This document shows, piece after piece, positions 9,052 through 17,827 of a stretch of DNA of 64,000 nucleotides (its first letter is position 1; the number at the start of each line of letters is the position of its first letter). A program made the position numbers and the translations under genes. The stretch comes from Streptomyces sp. NBC_01460 (lineage in GTDB: Bacteria > Actinomycetota > Actinomycetes > Streptomycetales > Streptomycetaceae): NCBI RefSeq assembly GCF_036227405.1, contig NZ_CP109473.1:1736001-1800000 (forward strand), read 5' to 3'. The notes beneath the pieces were generated by a model. It was not told the DNA's origin and did not search any database. It saw only the letters and a list, made by a program, of their open reading frames with translations.

Positions 9052-9776
9052 AGCTGGTTGACCGGGCGCATCGCCAGACCTTCGGTACCGGCCCAGCCGT
9101 TCACCCGGGCCGCGTCGTCGTAGGAGACGGAGTCGAGGCCGCCGGGCAGGTCGAAGACGAGCGTGCCGGCGAGTTCGGTGCCCTCACCGGCGACCAGGGT
9201 GGCGGTGAACCGGTCCGACCGGTCGTACTCCGCCTCGCCGCCCTCGTCGTTGCCGAAGACGTACAGGCCGGCATAGGCCTCGCCACCTCCTTCGACGACG
9301 ACGGGCTCGGTGTCCGGCTCCTCGAGCGACTCGACGATCGAGGCGTCGTCACCGGCCCCGAGCCGTACCTGCGGAGCCTCGTTGAGGACGCACGGCGTCC
9401 TCTTGCCGTTGGTGACGGTCAGCAGGAAGTGGCGGGGCGTCTCTCCGGACGGGTCCTGGAGCTCGACCGCGGTGCTGAGGTCGGTGACCTCTCAGTCCCG
9501 GTGGCCGGTGCCGTTGCCGCCGCCGGTCTCACCACCGTCCCCGCTCGCCTCGTCGGCCGGGGACGCGCCGCCGGTCCCGGAGTCGCCGGAAGGCACGGTG
9601 CTCTCCGAGGTGCCCGCGCCGGCCGACGCCGGGCCCGAAGGACCCGAGGCCCCGCCGTCGTCACCGGAGTCCTGGCAGCCGGTGGCCGTCAGCAGGGCCA
9701 CCACCACGGCCGCCCCCATGAGGGTGCCTCGCAGGCCCCGCCGTACCGAACCGACTCTGTCGTTCCTCGCGTTCAT
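9048..9776 (-). pseudogene. DUF4232-type secreted lipoprotein interrupted by an in-frame TGA
   Basis: The first 94 codons (ATG at 9776) encode a lipoprotein: signal peptide, lipobox ATGC, then a Gly/Ser/Asp-rich linker ending GNGTGHRD. A TGA at 9494-9492 follows. The same frame then stays open for 147 codons with a DUF4232-like domain (LSTAVELQDPSGETPRHFLL, then TPCVL and AYAGLYVF). DUF4232 domains normally begin with a Cys that pairs with the later Cys, and the TGA stands exactly where that Cys codon would be, so a TGC/TGT to TGA change is the simplest reading. A GAGGTC-ACC-GACCTC hairpin follows the TGA at once. Alternatives are a sequencing error or, much less likely, recoding. Confidence 0.7.
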
Positions 9777-10075
9777 GCCCTGTACCCACTCCCCCGTGAC
9801 CGGCCTCCAGGCCGGTCGGCCTGCAAGCGACACAGGTATTCTGAGCGCGTCCGCAGGCCGGTATCCCTGAAGTCCGGGGTTGTTACAGCCCCCGGATGAA
9901 GCGGCAGCAGGGGTGTGACGACAACCGGAACCCGAGGCCCCCACCCGGCCGCGATCCCTTGATCATCGCTGGTCGGGCGTGGTCCGGTCGCAGTGCGGCC
10001 ACGGGTGTCCCGGCCGGGTGACTGACGCCCCGTAATCCGGTTTCCCCGCGGCGTGGGCGGTGCGACCATCTGTGC

Positions 10076-10795
10076 ATGACCGACGACGAGCCGTACCTCT
10101 CCGACCTGCTCGGCAAGCGACTGCTGGGCGCGACCGTCTCGCAGGACGGTCCGGCCGGCAGCTCGTCGTCCTTGGTACTGCACACGGAGGAGCAGGGCCC
10201 GGTCCGCCTCCGGCCTCAGGGCTCCACCCTGTCGCTGACGGCCGCCCCGCCCGCCGACGGCACCCCGGCGGCGGAGGCCGGGCAGGACCACGCGATGGCC
10301 CGCTTCACCGGTGCGCCGATCCGCTCGGTCCGGGAGATCCGCCACCGGCACGACGGCGTCGACCTGGTGGCCGGGCTCACGTTCCAGTTCCCCGACGGGA
10401 ACGTCCGCGTACTCGTCCTCGACGGCGAGCTCGTCATCGCCCACGACCGGCACCTGGGAGAGGTCGAGGCCCACCTGCACGAGGACGTGACCCTGGCACG
10501 GGTCGTCCGGACCTGCCTGGCCTGCCCCTCGCAGTGGGACGCCTGGACGACGGAGGGCCAGTACCTCTACTTCCGGTACAGGCACGGCGAGGGCACCGTC
10601 GAGCAGCACCCGAGCGAGGACAGCGACACCTGGGATCTCGGCGATTCCCGGCTCTGGACCCTGTGGGACGACGGAACCGACGGCGGGGAGATCGCACTTC
10701 CCGACTTCCTCGCCCTGGCCGGTCTGCGGCTGGCCCCGGACGCGGAGGTCTCCGTCCTGTCGACCTGGAAGGGCAGGGAGGTGAAGCTCCGGTGA
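10076..10795 (+). CDS. Hypothetical protein, unrecognised
   Basis: 239-aa acidic soluble protein with no signal peptide or membrane segment. It has a CLAC motif near residue 142 and an aromatic, acidic C-terminal half (GQYLYFRYRHGEGTVEQH, TWDLGDSRLWTLWDDGTDGG). No family was recognised. Codon bias is typical of the neighbourhood. It stands alone, divergent from the broken lipoprotein gene and 243 bp before the LPMO gene. Confidence 0.75.
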   Translation: MTDDEPYLSDLLGKRLLGATVSQDGPAGSSSSLVLHTEEQGPVRLRPQGSTLSLTAAPPADGTPAAEAGQDHAMARFTGAPIRSVREIRHRHDGVDLVAGLTFQFPDGNVRVLVLDGELVIAHDRHLGEVEAHLHEDVTLARVVRTCLACPSQWDAWTTEGQYLYFRYRHGEGTVEQHPSEDSDTWDLGDSRLWTLWDDGTDGGEIALPDFLALAGLRLAPDAEVSVLSTWKGREVKLR

Positions 10796-11038
10796 CCCGG
10801 GCGCACCGCCTCACGACGTACGGCCCCGCCGATCTCCAACAGCCCTTGGACCACGCCGGCGGTGAGCACGGCGACCGGGCTCCACGGCCGCCTTCCTGAG
10901 CCCTCCCCTAACCGTCCCTTAAGCGCACCATAACGATCCTCACCTGCGCCTTTTCACACCCGGATCCCCTCTCCGCGGCGGCTAGTTTGCTGATCACCAC
11001 CTGCTCAACAGCCGTGCCGCCGAAGGAGAACCACCACC

Positions 11039-12097
11039 ATGGCCGTCATCACCACCGCCCGTCGCAGGGTCGCCGGAAGCATCGTCGCGCTCGGCGTCGC
11101 GCCGCTCGCGCTGACCGGGCTCGCCGCCGCTCCGGCCGCTGCCCACGGTTCGCTGAGCGACCCGGTCAGCCGGGTCTCGGCCTGTTTCGCGGAGGGGCCG
11201 GAGAACCCGCGGTCGGCGGCCTGCAAGGCGGCGGTGGCGGCCGGCGGGACCCAGGCGCTGTACGACTGGAACGGCGTGAACATCGCCAACGCGGCGGGCA
11301 ACCACCGGCAGCTCATCCCGGACGGCAAGCTGTGCAGCGCCGGCAACGACAAGTTCAAGGGTCTCGATCTGCCGCGCGCCGACTGGCCGTCCACGCCCAT
11401 GAAGGCGGGCAGCCACACCTTCAGGTTCCGGGCCACCGCTCCTCACAAGGGCGCGTTCGAGCTGTACCTGACCAAGGCGGGCTACGACCCGTCGCAGCCC
11501 CTGAAGTGGTCGGACCTCCAGGAGAAGCCGTTCGCCACGGCCACCGACCCGACGCTGGTGGACGGCTCGTACGTCTTCGACGGCACCGTGCCGCAGGCGT
11601 CCGGACGGCAGTTGATCTACACGGTCTGGCAGCGGTCGGACTCCCCCGAGGCCTTCTACGCCTGCTCCGACGTGGTCTTCGGCGGCGGGAGCACCGCAGG
11701 TGGCGGGAGCACCGGTGACACCGCCGGGACGGCCCCCGCGCCCGCCGCGTCGGCCCCGTCCGAGGAGGAGATCGACGAGGGCGCGGAGAAGTCGTCCGTC
11801 GAGCACAACGGTCACGGCGACGACGACGCGGCGACCCACGCGGAGGTGACCGAGGCGGCCGCTCCGGCCGAGGACGCCGGGAACGCCGAGGGCACCGGGG
11901 CCAACGCGCCGGAGCCGAACAACGTCGCCGCCTCCCCGGCGAGCGCCGTGCCCGGCGACGACGCACTGGCCGAGACGGGTGGGAGCAGCAGCACCTCGTA
12001 CCTCGCGATGGGCGGAGCCGCCGCGCTGGCCCTCGGTGCGAGCGCCCTGTTCGTCTCGGTCCGGCGCCGGTCCTCGGGCGGCGCGCACCGCGCCTGA
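11039..12097 (+). CDS. AA10 lytic polysaccharide monooxygenase with sortase anchor (LpmP-like)
   Basis: 352-aa secreted copper enzyme that oxidatively cleaves chitin or cellulose-type glucans. The signal peptide ends APAAA, leaving His36 as the mature N-terminus. His36 with His126 (KAGSHTFRF) forms the histidine brace; the AA10 domain covers residues ~36-223. A long acidic, Ala/Glu-rich linker (~225-310) follows. Then come a class E sortase signal (LAETG), a hydrophobic helix and a basic tail (RRRSSGG), so the enzyme should be wall-anchored. A strong AAGGAGAA ribosome-binding site precedes the ATG. The architecture resembles LpmP of S. coelicolor, implicated in hyphal surface glycan remodelling; that identity is inference. 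Confidence 0.9.
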   Translation: MAVITTARRRVAGSIVALGVAPLALTGLAAAPAAAHGSLSDPVSRVSACFAEGPENPRSAACKAAVAAGGTQALYDWNGVNIANAAGNHRQLIPDGKLCSAGNDKFKGLDLPRADWPSTPMKAGSHTFRFRATAPHKGAFELYLTKAGYDPSQPLKWSDLQEKPFATATDPTLVDGSYVFDGTVPQASGRQLIYTVWQRSDSPEAFYACSDVVFGGGSTAGGGSTGDTAGTAPAPAASAPSEEEIDEGAEKSSVEHNGHGDDDAATHAEVTEAAAPAEDAGNAEGTGANAPEPNNVAASPASAVPGDDALAETGGSSSTSYLAMGGAAALALGASALFVSVRRRSSGGAHRA

Positions 12098-12104
12098 TCA
12101 CGCG

Positions 12105-12138
12105 GCTGCCGGGTCCCCGTCCCCGGGGGCCCGGCAGC
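12105..12138. terminator. Terminator between convergent LPMO and lipase genes
   Basis: Stem GCTGCCGGG / CCCGGCAGC around a GC-rich 16-nt loop, extended by CGCG/GCG and followed by GTTTCTC on the plus strand. It lies in the 48-bp gap between the two stops. Confidence 0.6.
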
Positions 12139-12145
12139 GCGTTTC

Positions 12146-13036
12146 TCAGCTCACGACCGAGGCGCAGGTGGTCGGGGTGGCGCGTGCCGGATCGAGGGCG
12201 TTCGCCACCTCGTGGAAGGCGATCCTGTCGATGGTCCCGATCGCGACGTGTTCGGACAGGTCGACCGGGCACAGGTCCTGGAGCAGGACGTTGCGTACGT
12301 TCGGTCCGTCCAGGTACTGCGTGCGGTACGGGGTGACGACCTCGTCGTACCGGGTCGCGATGACGGTGTAGCGGACCCCGGGCACGGTGTCGGCGCCCGC
12401 GTTCAGTTTGGTGATGAAGGCCGAGCCGGCGACCTGGTCGGCGAGGCCCGGGGTTTTCATGGTGAGGAGGTCCTCGACACCGGGGAAGTAGGGCAGCAGC
12501 TTCGTGAGGCCCAGGAGTGTGGTGCCGTGGTTGTCGGGTGCGATCCCGACGAGGGCGTTCACCTTCTCGGCGCCGCCGAGGAACTTCAGGTAGTAGTTGG
12601 GCATCATCCCGCCCTGGGAGTGGCCGACGAGGTCGGCCTTCGGGGCACCGGTGGCACCGAGCACCTTGTCGACGAAGACGTCGAGCTGCCCGGCCGACTT
12701 GTCGATCGGGCCGAGGCCGTTGAAGATCGGCACGCCCGGGAGCTGGCCGTAGTCGAGCGAGAAGACGCAGTAGCCCCGGCTGACGAGGTACGGCGCGAGG
12801 ACCAGCCAGTTGTCGATCGAGTTCCCGAAGGTCCCGTGGACGAGGACGACCGGGCGGGGATGGGCTGCGGAGGGCTTGCAGGAGTAGTCGTTCCATCCGC
12901 GGGAGGAAGCGGCGGCCTGCGCGGGGGCGGCGGTCGCGGTCGCCGTGGGGGCGACGAGCGCGGCGAGGGTGAGGAGCAGTACGGCGAGCGTGCGGCGAGC
13001 GCGTGGGGTGCGCGGGGCACGGGTCCAGGGCAGCAT
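12146..13036 (-). CDS. Secreted lipase / alpha-beta hydrolase
   Basis: 296-aa secreted triacylglycerol lipase-like hydrolase. The signal peptide is Arg-rich with an Ala/Leu core, cleaved near AQAAA. Catalytic elements are the oxyanion HGTFGN near residue 67, nucleophile Ser140 in GHSQGG, and probable Asp (RYDEVV) and His (SEHVAIGT). The Cys pair in the C-terminal half (DLCPVD, PTTCASVVS) suggests an extracellular disulfide. AAGGAGAA precedes the ATG. The upstream region carries a tandem 20-bp duplication and two palindromic operators, so expression is probably repressor-controlled, perhaps by an acyl-CoA- or lipid-responsive TetR protein (inference). Confidence 0.88.
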   Translation of the reverse strand: MLPWTRAPRTPRARRTLAVLLLTLAALVAPTATATAAPAQAAASSRGWNDYSCKPSAAHPRPVVLVHGTFGNSIDNWLVLAPYLVSRGYCVFSLDYGQLPGVPIFNGLGPIDKSAGQLDVFVDKVLGATGAPKADLVGHSQGGMMPNYYLKFLGGAEKVNALVGIAPDNHGTTLLGLTKLLPYFPGVEDLLTMKTPGLADQVAGSAFITKLNAGADTVPGVRYTVIATRYDEVVTPYRTQYLDGPNVRNVLLQDLCPVDLSEHVAIGTIDRIAFHEVANALDPARATPTTCASVVS

Positions 13037-13110
13037 CGGGTGTTCTCCTTGCGGCTCAAGGGAGTTGCGATGTCGGTGCGCCCTGCGGTCCGGACCACAG
13101 CGGATCTCAC

Positions 13111-13150
13111 TTTTTCAACGTGCTCATGCCTTTTTCAACGTGCTCATGCC
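13111..13150. repeat. Exact 20-bp tandem duplication upstream of the lipase gene
   Basis: The 20-bp unit beginning TTTTTCAACGTGC occupies 13111-13130 and is repeated without change at 13131-13150. On the lipase strand each copy contains TTGAAAAA, so a possible -35-like element is duplicated. Confidence 0.85.
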
Positions 13151-13153
13151 AAG

Positions 13154-13195
13154 TTACGCACCGGTAAGGCCGCTGGGGAAGTTACGCGTCGGTAA
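13154..13195. promoter_or_regulatory. Two TetR-like operator palindromes upstream of the lipase gene
   Basis: TTACGCACCGGTAA (13154-13167) and TTACGCGTCGGTAA (13182-13195) are 14-bp imperfect palindromes with TTAC/GTAA ends and a 28-bp start-to-start distance. The form is typical of actinobacterial TetR-family operators. They could serve the lipase gene or read toward the imuB 3' end. No TetR gene is adjacent. Confidence 0.5.
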
Positions 13196-13218
13196 AAACA
13201 TCCCGGTGTCCCCGGGGG

Positions 13219-14217
13219 TCAAGCCGCGAGCCGCCCCGGCTTCACGGCCCCCGGACCGAACCTGGCCCGCAGCCTGTCGGAGACCGCCTCGATCCGCCGC
13301 GCCCGTTCGTCCACCGGGTCGAAGGTGAGCTGGTGGGCGGCGCGTTCCGCGTCGTGGAGCCCTTCAGCCCGCAGCCCGATCCCCCGCACCCGCGCCCGCT
13401 GCAGGGCGAACGAGTCCTGGATCCGGTACGCGAGCGAGGTGAGCGCCACCGAGTGGGCGGTGGGCTCCGCGAGCGTACGGCTGCGGGTCAGCGTCGCGTA
13501 GCCTGTCCGGTCGGCGTAGCGCACGGAGACCGCGAGCGAACGGCACACCTGCCCGTCGACGCGCAGCCTGGCACCCAGCTCCTCGGTGAGCGAGAGCAGC
13601 GCGCGGCGGTGCTGCTCCGGGTCCAGCTCGTCGCGGGGGAAGGAGCGTTCGGCCGCGATCGACCGGGCGGCGGCGTTGGGCACGACCCGCGTACGGTCGA
13701 TGCCGTTGGCCCGCTCCCACAGCTCGCGCCCGGTCCGCACCCCGGTGATCCGCTGCAGGGTGGCGAGGGGCGCGGCGGCTATCCGGCCGATGGAGTCGAG
13801 CCCGTATCCGCACAGGGTGCGCGCGGTCGCCGCCCCGACGCCGTCCAGGGCCGCGGCGGGCTTGGACGCGAGGAACCCGGCGTGCTCACCCGGGGGCACC
13901 ACGAAGGTGGTTCCGCCCGCCGCCTGCCGCGCGGCCATCCTGGCCAGCATGGGGTTGGCGGCCGCCCCGATCGCGCAGTCCACACCGTGCAGGGCGAGGG
14001 CCCGCACCCGGATCACGGAGGCCAGACCGGGGGCGTCCTGCCCGAAGTAGCGCAGCGCGCCGCCGACATCGGCGAGCGCGGCGCCGGGCGGGGCCGCCTC
14101 GACGACCGGGGTGAACGCCCCGAGGAGGGCGAGCAGCCCCTCGTACCCCGCACTGTCCGGCAGTCCGCCGCCGATCCGGCGGAACCGCAGGCACAGGACG
14201 GCCGGCTGGTCGCTCAT
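13219..14217 (-). CDS. imuB: ImuB-like Y-family polymerase homologue lacking catalytic acids
   Basis: 332-aa DinB/UmuC-related protein. It has the helix-hairpin-helix region (ALDGVGAATARTLCGYGLDSIGRI) and the little-finger part (RSFPRDELDPEQHRRALLSL). The N-terminal palm lacks the DxD seen in active Y-family enzymes, and the SxDE motif is replaced by ALADVGG. This is the ImuB pattern: a non-catalytic adaptor linking DnaE2 to the clamp in error-prone SOS repair. The ATG overlaps the dnaE2 stop by 4 bp (ATGA) and follows AGGGGAG, so the two are co-translated. No imuA' gene is adjacent. Confidence 0.85.
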   Translation of the reverse strand: MSDQPAVLCLRFRRIGGGLPDSAGYEGLLALLGAFTPVVEAAPPGAALADVGGALRYFGQDAPGLASVIRVRALALHGVDCAIGAAANPMLARMAARQAAGGTTFVVPPGEHAGFLASKPAAALDGVGAATARTLCGYGLDSIGRIAAAPLATLQRITGVRTGRELWERANGIDRTRVVPNAAARSIAAERSFPRDELDPEQHRRALLSLTEELGARLRVDGQVCRSLAVSVRYADRTGYATLTRSRTLAEPTAHSVALTSLAYRIQDSFALQRARVRGIGLRAEGLHDAERAAHQLTFDPVDERARRIEAVSDRLRARFGPGAVKPGRLAA

Positions 14218-17200
14218 CCCGCGCTCCCCTGGCTCTGGTGCCACAGCTTCCTTCCGGTGGGCGTCCCCTCACCGGCCGGCTGGAGGTCGGACCAGGGGTT
14301 CATCTCGTAGCCGGTCGGCAGCTGGATGCGGCGGCCGTCGTCCGGCGCCTCCTCCTCGCCGGAGGCGGGCTCCTCCGCCAGTCGTGCCGCGACCGCGTCG
14401 AGGCCGCCGGTGCGCCGGAGTTCGGCCAGCTCCGCCAGATTCCAGGCCGCCGAGCCGACCACGCTCATGCTGCGCGCGCCGCGCCGCTGGACCACTCCGC
14501 GCACCAGCAGCAGCCAGGAGTGGAAGACGGTGTGCGCGCAGGCGGCGTGGCTGTCGTCGAAGAAGGCGAGGTCGACCAGGCCCGTCCCGTCGTCCAGGGT
14601 GGTGAAGATGACCCGGCGGCCGGAGCGGACCGGCGGGGTCTGGGTGGCCACCTTGGCGCCCGCGACCAGCACGGTCTCCCCGTGCCCGGCCTCCCGCAGC
14701 CGCTTGGCGGAGACCGCGCCCAGCTCCTCCAGGAAGGCGTGGTGGTCGCCCATCAGATGGCGGGACACGTCCATGCTGAGGACGCCGAGCTCGGCGCTGA
14801 GGCGTTCGGCGTCGTTGAGGTCGGGCAGCCCGACGGTGCCGGTCCGGTGCCCGCCGCCGAGCGGGAGCTGGGCGCCCGCCGCGCCGGATCCGGAGCTCCG
14901 CTGGGCGCGGTGGAGTTCGGACAGGTGCAGCAGCAGGTCCCTGCGGTTGGCGCCGAAGGCGTCCAGCGCGCCGACCTGGGCCAGCCGCTCGGCGGCCGGC
15001 TTCCCGGGCCTGGCCCGCTGCCAGAAGTCCAGCAGCGAGGTGTAGGGCTGCCCGGCCTCGATCCGGGCGACCTCGGCCTCGCTGATGCCGTGGACGTCCG
15101 AGAGCGCCAGCCGCAATCCCCATGTATCACCTTTTTCACCAGACACCAGTTCGATCCGATGAGCGGCGGCCGACTGGTTCACGTCCAGCGGCAGCACCGG
15201 CACCCCGCGCCGCCGCGCGTCCGCGAGCAGCAGCCGCTTCGGGTACATCCCGGGGTCGTGCGTGAGCAGCCCGGCGTAGAAGGCCGCCGGGTGGTGCGCC
15301 TTGAGCCAGGCCGACTGGTACGTCGGCACGGCGAAGGCGACCGCGTGCGCCTTGCAGAAGCCGTAGCTACCGAACGCCTCGATGATCTCCCAGGCGCGGG
15401 CGATCACCTCGGCGCCGTACTTCCTCCGCTCCGCACTCCGGGCGAACCAGACCTTGATCCGGGCCTGCGACTCGGGGTCGGAGAGCCCGCGCCGCACACG
15501 GTCGGCCTCGCCGCGTCCGCAGCCGGTCATGATGTTCACCATCTCGATGATCTGCTCGTGGAAGACGACCACCCCGTAGGTGCCGCGCAGCGCGTCCTCC
15601 AGGTCGGGGTGCGGGTAGCGCACGGGCGCGCGGCCGTGCCTGGCCTCGATGAACGGCCGCACCATGTCGGCGGCGACGGGCCCCGGCCGGAACAGCGAGA
15701 TGTCGACCACCAGGTCGTGGAAGGTGGCGGGCTGGAGCCGGCCGACCAGGTCACGCTGGCCCGGCGACTCGATCTGGAAGCAGCCCAGCGTCTCGGCGCT
15801 CCTGATCAGCCGGTACGTCTCCGGGTCGCCCTCCGGTACGGCGTCCAGGTCGAGCTCCTGCCCGGAGGCCCGCTTCACCTCGGTCACCGCGTGCGCCATG
15901 GCCGACTGCATCCGCACGCCCAGCACGTCGAGCTTGAGCAGCCCGAGGTGCTCCACGTCGTCCTTGTCGAACTGCGCCATCGGGAAGCCCTCGCCGCTGG
16001 TGGGCATGACCGGCGTACGCCGCAGCAGCGAGTCGTCCGAGAGGAGCACCCCGCACGGGTGCATGGCGATGCCGCGCGGCAGCGCGTCCAGCGACTCCAC
16101 CAGGTCCCAGAGCCGCCCGTACCTCTCCTTCTGTCCGGCCACGGCCCGCAGCTCGGGCAGTTCCTCCATCGCGGCGCGGGCGTCCCTGGCCCGGATGTGC
16201 GGGAAGGCCTTGGCGAGCCGGTCGGTCTCGGCCGGGTCCATGGAGAGCGCGGCGCCGACGTCGCGGATGGCGTGGCGCACCCGGTAGGTCTCCGGCATGG
16301 AGACGGTCGCGACCCGCTCGGCGCCGAAGCGGCCGATGATCGCCCGGTAGACGTCGAGGCGGCGGGCCGACTCGACGTCGATGTCGATGTCGGGCAGCAC
16401 GAAGCGCCGCTCGGACAGGAAGCGCTCCATCAGCAGTCCGTGTGCGACCGGGTCGGCGTGGGCGATCCCGAGCAGGTGGTTGACCAGGGAACCGGCCCCG
16501 GAACCGCGCGCCGCGACCCGTACGCCCATCCCCTTCACGTCGTCGACGACCTGGGAGACCGTCAGGAAGTACGTGGCGAAGCCGTGGTGCGCGATGATGT
16601 CCAGCTCGTGGTGCATCCGCTCCCAGTAGTCGCGCCTGCGGTCGTAGCCGTGCCGCACCATGCCCGCGGCGGCGCGTGAGGCCAGCACCCGCTGGGCGGT
16701 GCGCAGCCCGGCTCCGACGAGACGCGGCTCGGGGAAGTGGACGCTGCCCAGCCCGAGGTCATCCGCCGGATCGACGACGCAGGCGTCGGCGGTGCGCCGG
16801 GTCTCCGCGAACAGCCGCTCCCCCGCGCCCCGCCCGAGCCCGGCGGCGGAGGTGATCCGCTCGGCGGCCTCCCGCATCGCGCGGGCGTCCTTGAGCCAGC
16901 GCTCCCCGCTGTCGAGGGGGGAACGGCGCGGGTCGACGGGGACGAGCCTGCGGGCCGAGTCGAGCACGTCGGCCACGGGCCCCTGCCCGGGGTCGGCGTA
17001 CCGGACGGCGTTCGTCAGCACGGCCCGCACCCCCTGCTCGGCGGCGAGGCCGACCGTACGGGCGGCGAGCCGCAGCGAGCCGGGACCGGCGCCCTCACGG
17101 CCGTGGTGGACGACTTCGAGGCGCAGGGCGTCGCCGTAGATCTCCCGCCAGGGGGCGAGCAGCGCGGCGGCCCGGTCCGGTCTGCCCGCGGCCAGCGCGG

Positions 17201-17672
17201 CGCCCACCTCGGACGCGGGGCCGAGCAGCACGGTGAGCCCTTCGGCGGGCAGCGCGTCCCGGGCGACCAGGGGCTGCCCGGTGTCCGGGCCGCCGGCGTC
17301 GGGGGCGTGGGCGGCGGTGACCAGCCGGCACAGCTCGGCCCAGCCCCGGGCGCCGTCCCGGGCGAGAAAGGTGACCCGGGGTGCGGATTCATCGACAAAG
17401 GCACCCCCGCGGGCCGGCGTACGCGGCCTGCGCGCGAGCCCCTCTCCCCCCGGCTGCGGTGCCACCGCGAGCTCCGCCCCGAAGAGCGGCCGCACCCCGG
17501 CCTTCTCGCAGGCCCTGGCGAAGCGGACCGTGCCGGCGAGGCTGTCGCGGTCGGTCAGCGCGAGGGCGCCCATCCCCCGCTCGGCGGCACGCTCGGCCAG
17601 CCGCTCGGGGTGCGACGCCCCGTACCGCAGGGAGAACCCGGAAACGGTATGCAGATGCGTGAACCCGGACAT
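14214..17672 (-). CDS. dnaE2: Error-prone DNA polymerase III alpha subunit DnaE2 (ImuC)
   Basis: 1152-aa C-family DNA polymerase for damage-induced mutagenic repair. It has an N-terminal PHP domain (FTHLHTVSGFSLRYGASHPE), a polymerase core with catalytic aspartates in VLPDIDIDVESARR, and a C-terminal OB-fold region. It lacks the long tail of replicative DnaE, as expected for DnaE2. The ATG at 17672 has AGGAGG six bases upstream. A LexA-type box lies about 60 bp upstream. The stop overlaps imuB, forming the mutasome operon. Confidence 0.94.
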   Translation of the reverse strand: MSGFTHLHTVSGFSLRYGASHPERLAERAAERGMGALALTDRDSLAGTVRFARACEKAGVRPLFGAELAVAPQPGGEGLARRPRTPARGGAFVDESAPRVTFLARDGARGWAELCRLVTAAHAPDAGGPDTGQPLVARDALPAEGLTVLLGPASEVGAALAAGRPDRAAALLAPWREIYGDALRLEVVHHGREGAGPGSLRLAARTVGLAAEQGVRAVLTNAVRYADPGQGPVADVLDSARRLVPVDPRRSPLDSGERWLKDARAMREAAERITSAAGLGRGAGERLFAETRRTADACVVDPADDLGLGSVHFPEPRLVGAGLRTAQRVLASRAAAGMVRHGYDRRRDYWERMHHELDIIAHHGFATYFLTVSQVVDDVKGMGVRVAARGSGAGSLVNHLLGIAHADPVAHGLLMERFLSERRFVLPDIDIDVESARRLDVYRAIIGRFGAERVATVSMPETYRVRHAIRDVGAALSMDPAETDRLAKAFPHIRARDARAAMEELPELRAVAGQKERYGRLWDLVESLDALPRGIAMHPCGVLLSDDSLLRRTPVMPTSGEGFPMAQFDKDDVEHLGLLKLDVLGVRMQSAMAHAVTEVKRASGQELDLDAVPEGDPETYRLIRSAETLGCFQIESPGQRDLVGRLQPATFHDLVVDISLFRPGPVAADMVRPFIEARHGRAPVRYPHPDLEDALRGTYGVVVFHEQIIEMVNIMTGCGRGEADRVRRGLSDPESQARIKVWFARSAERRKYGAEVIARAWEIIEAFGSYGFCKAHAVAFAVPTYQSAWLKAHHPAAFYAGLLTHDPGMYPKRLLLADARRRGVPVLPLDVNQSAAAHRIELVSGEKGDTWGLRLALSDVHGISEAEVARIEAGQPYTSLLDFWQRARPGKPAAERLAQVGALDAFGANRRDLLLHLSELHRAQRSSGSGAAGAQLPLGGGHRTGTVGLPDLNDAERLSAELGVLSMDVSRHLMGDHHAFLEELGAVSAKRLREAGHGETVLVAGAKVATQTPPVRSGRRVIFTTLDDGTGLVDLAFFDDSHAACAHTVFHSWLLLVRGVVQRRGARSMSVVGSAAWNLAELAELRRTGGLDAVAARLAEEPASGEEEAPDDGRRIQLPTGYEMNPWSDLQPAGEGTPTGRKLWHQSQGSAG

Positions 17673-17732
17673 CCGCACCTCCTGGACCGATCCGTACTCG
17701 CCACCCCCTCGCTCTCCACCATAGACCAAGTT

Positions 17733-17748
17733 TCGAACGTTCGTACGA
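17733..17748. promoter_or_regulatory. LexA (SOS) box of the dnaE2-imuB operon
   Basis: TCGAAC-GTTC-GTACGA matches the actinobacterial LexA consensus TCGAAC-N4-GTTCGA with one mismatch. It lies in the 155-bp divergent gap, 61 bp from the dnaE2 start, beside a TATGGT -10-like hexamer on the minus strand (17724-17719). Confidence 0.8.
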
Positions 17749-17827
17749 TAACCGGGCGCGCGGCCACTCCTCCGCCATTCGGCCCGTCCCGCCTGCGCGG
17801 ACACCGCCCTCCCGCGACTGTGGGGGC

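Noticed and set aside
9492..9494. Selenocysteine recoding of the TGA in the DUF4232 gene
   Set aside because: The following hairpin has a 3-nt loop and abuts the codon, unlike known bacterial SECIS elements. The protein family normally uses a plain disulfide. Mutation or sequencing error is simpler.
14238..16679. 813-codon open frame antisense to dnaE2
   Set aside because: It lies wholly opposite the well-supported polymerase gene, with no ribosome-binding site or recognisable domain.
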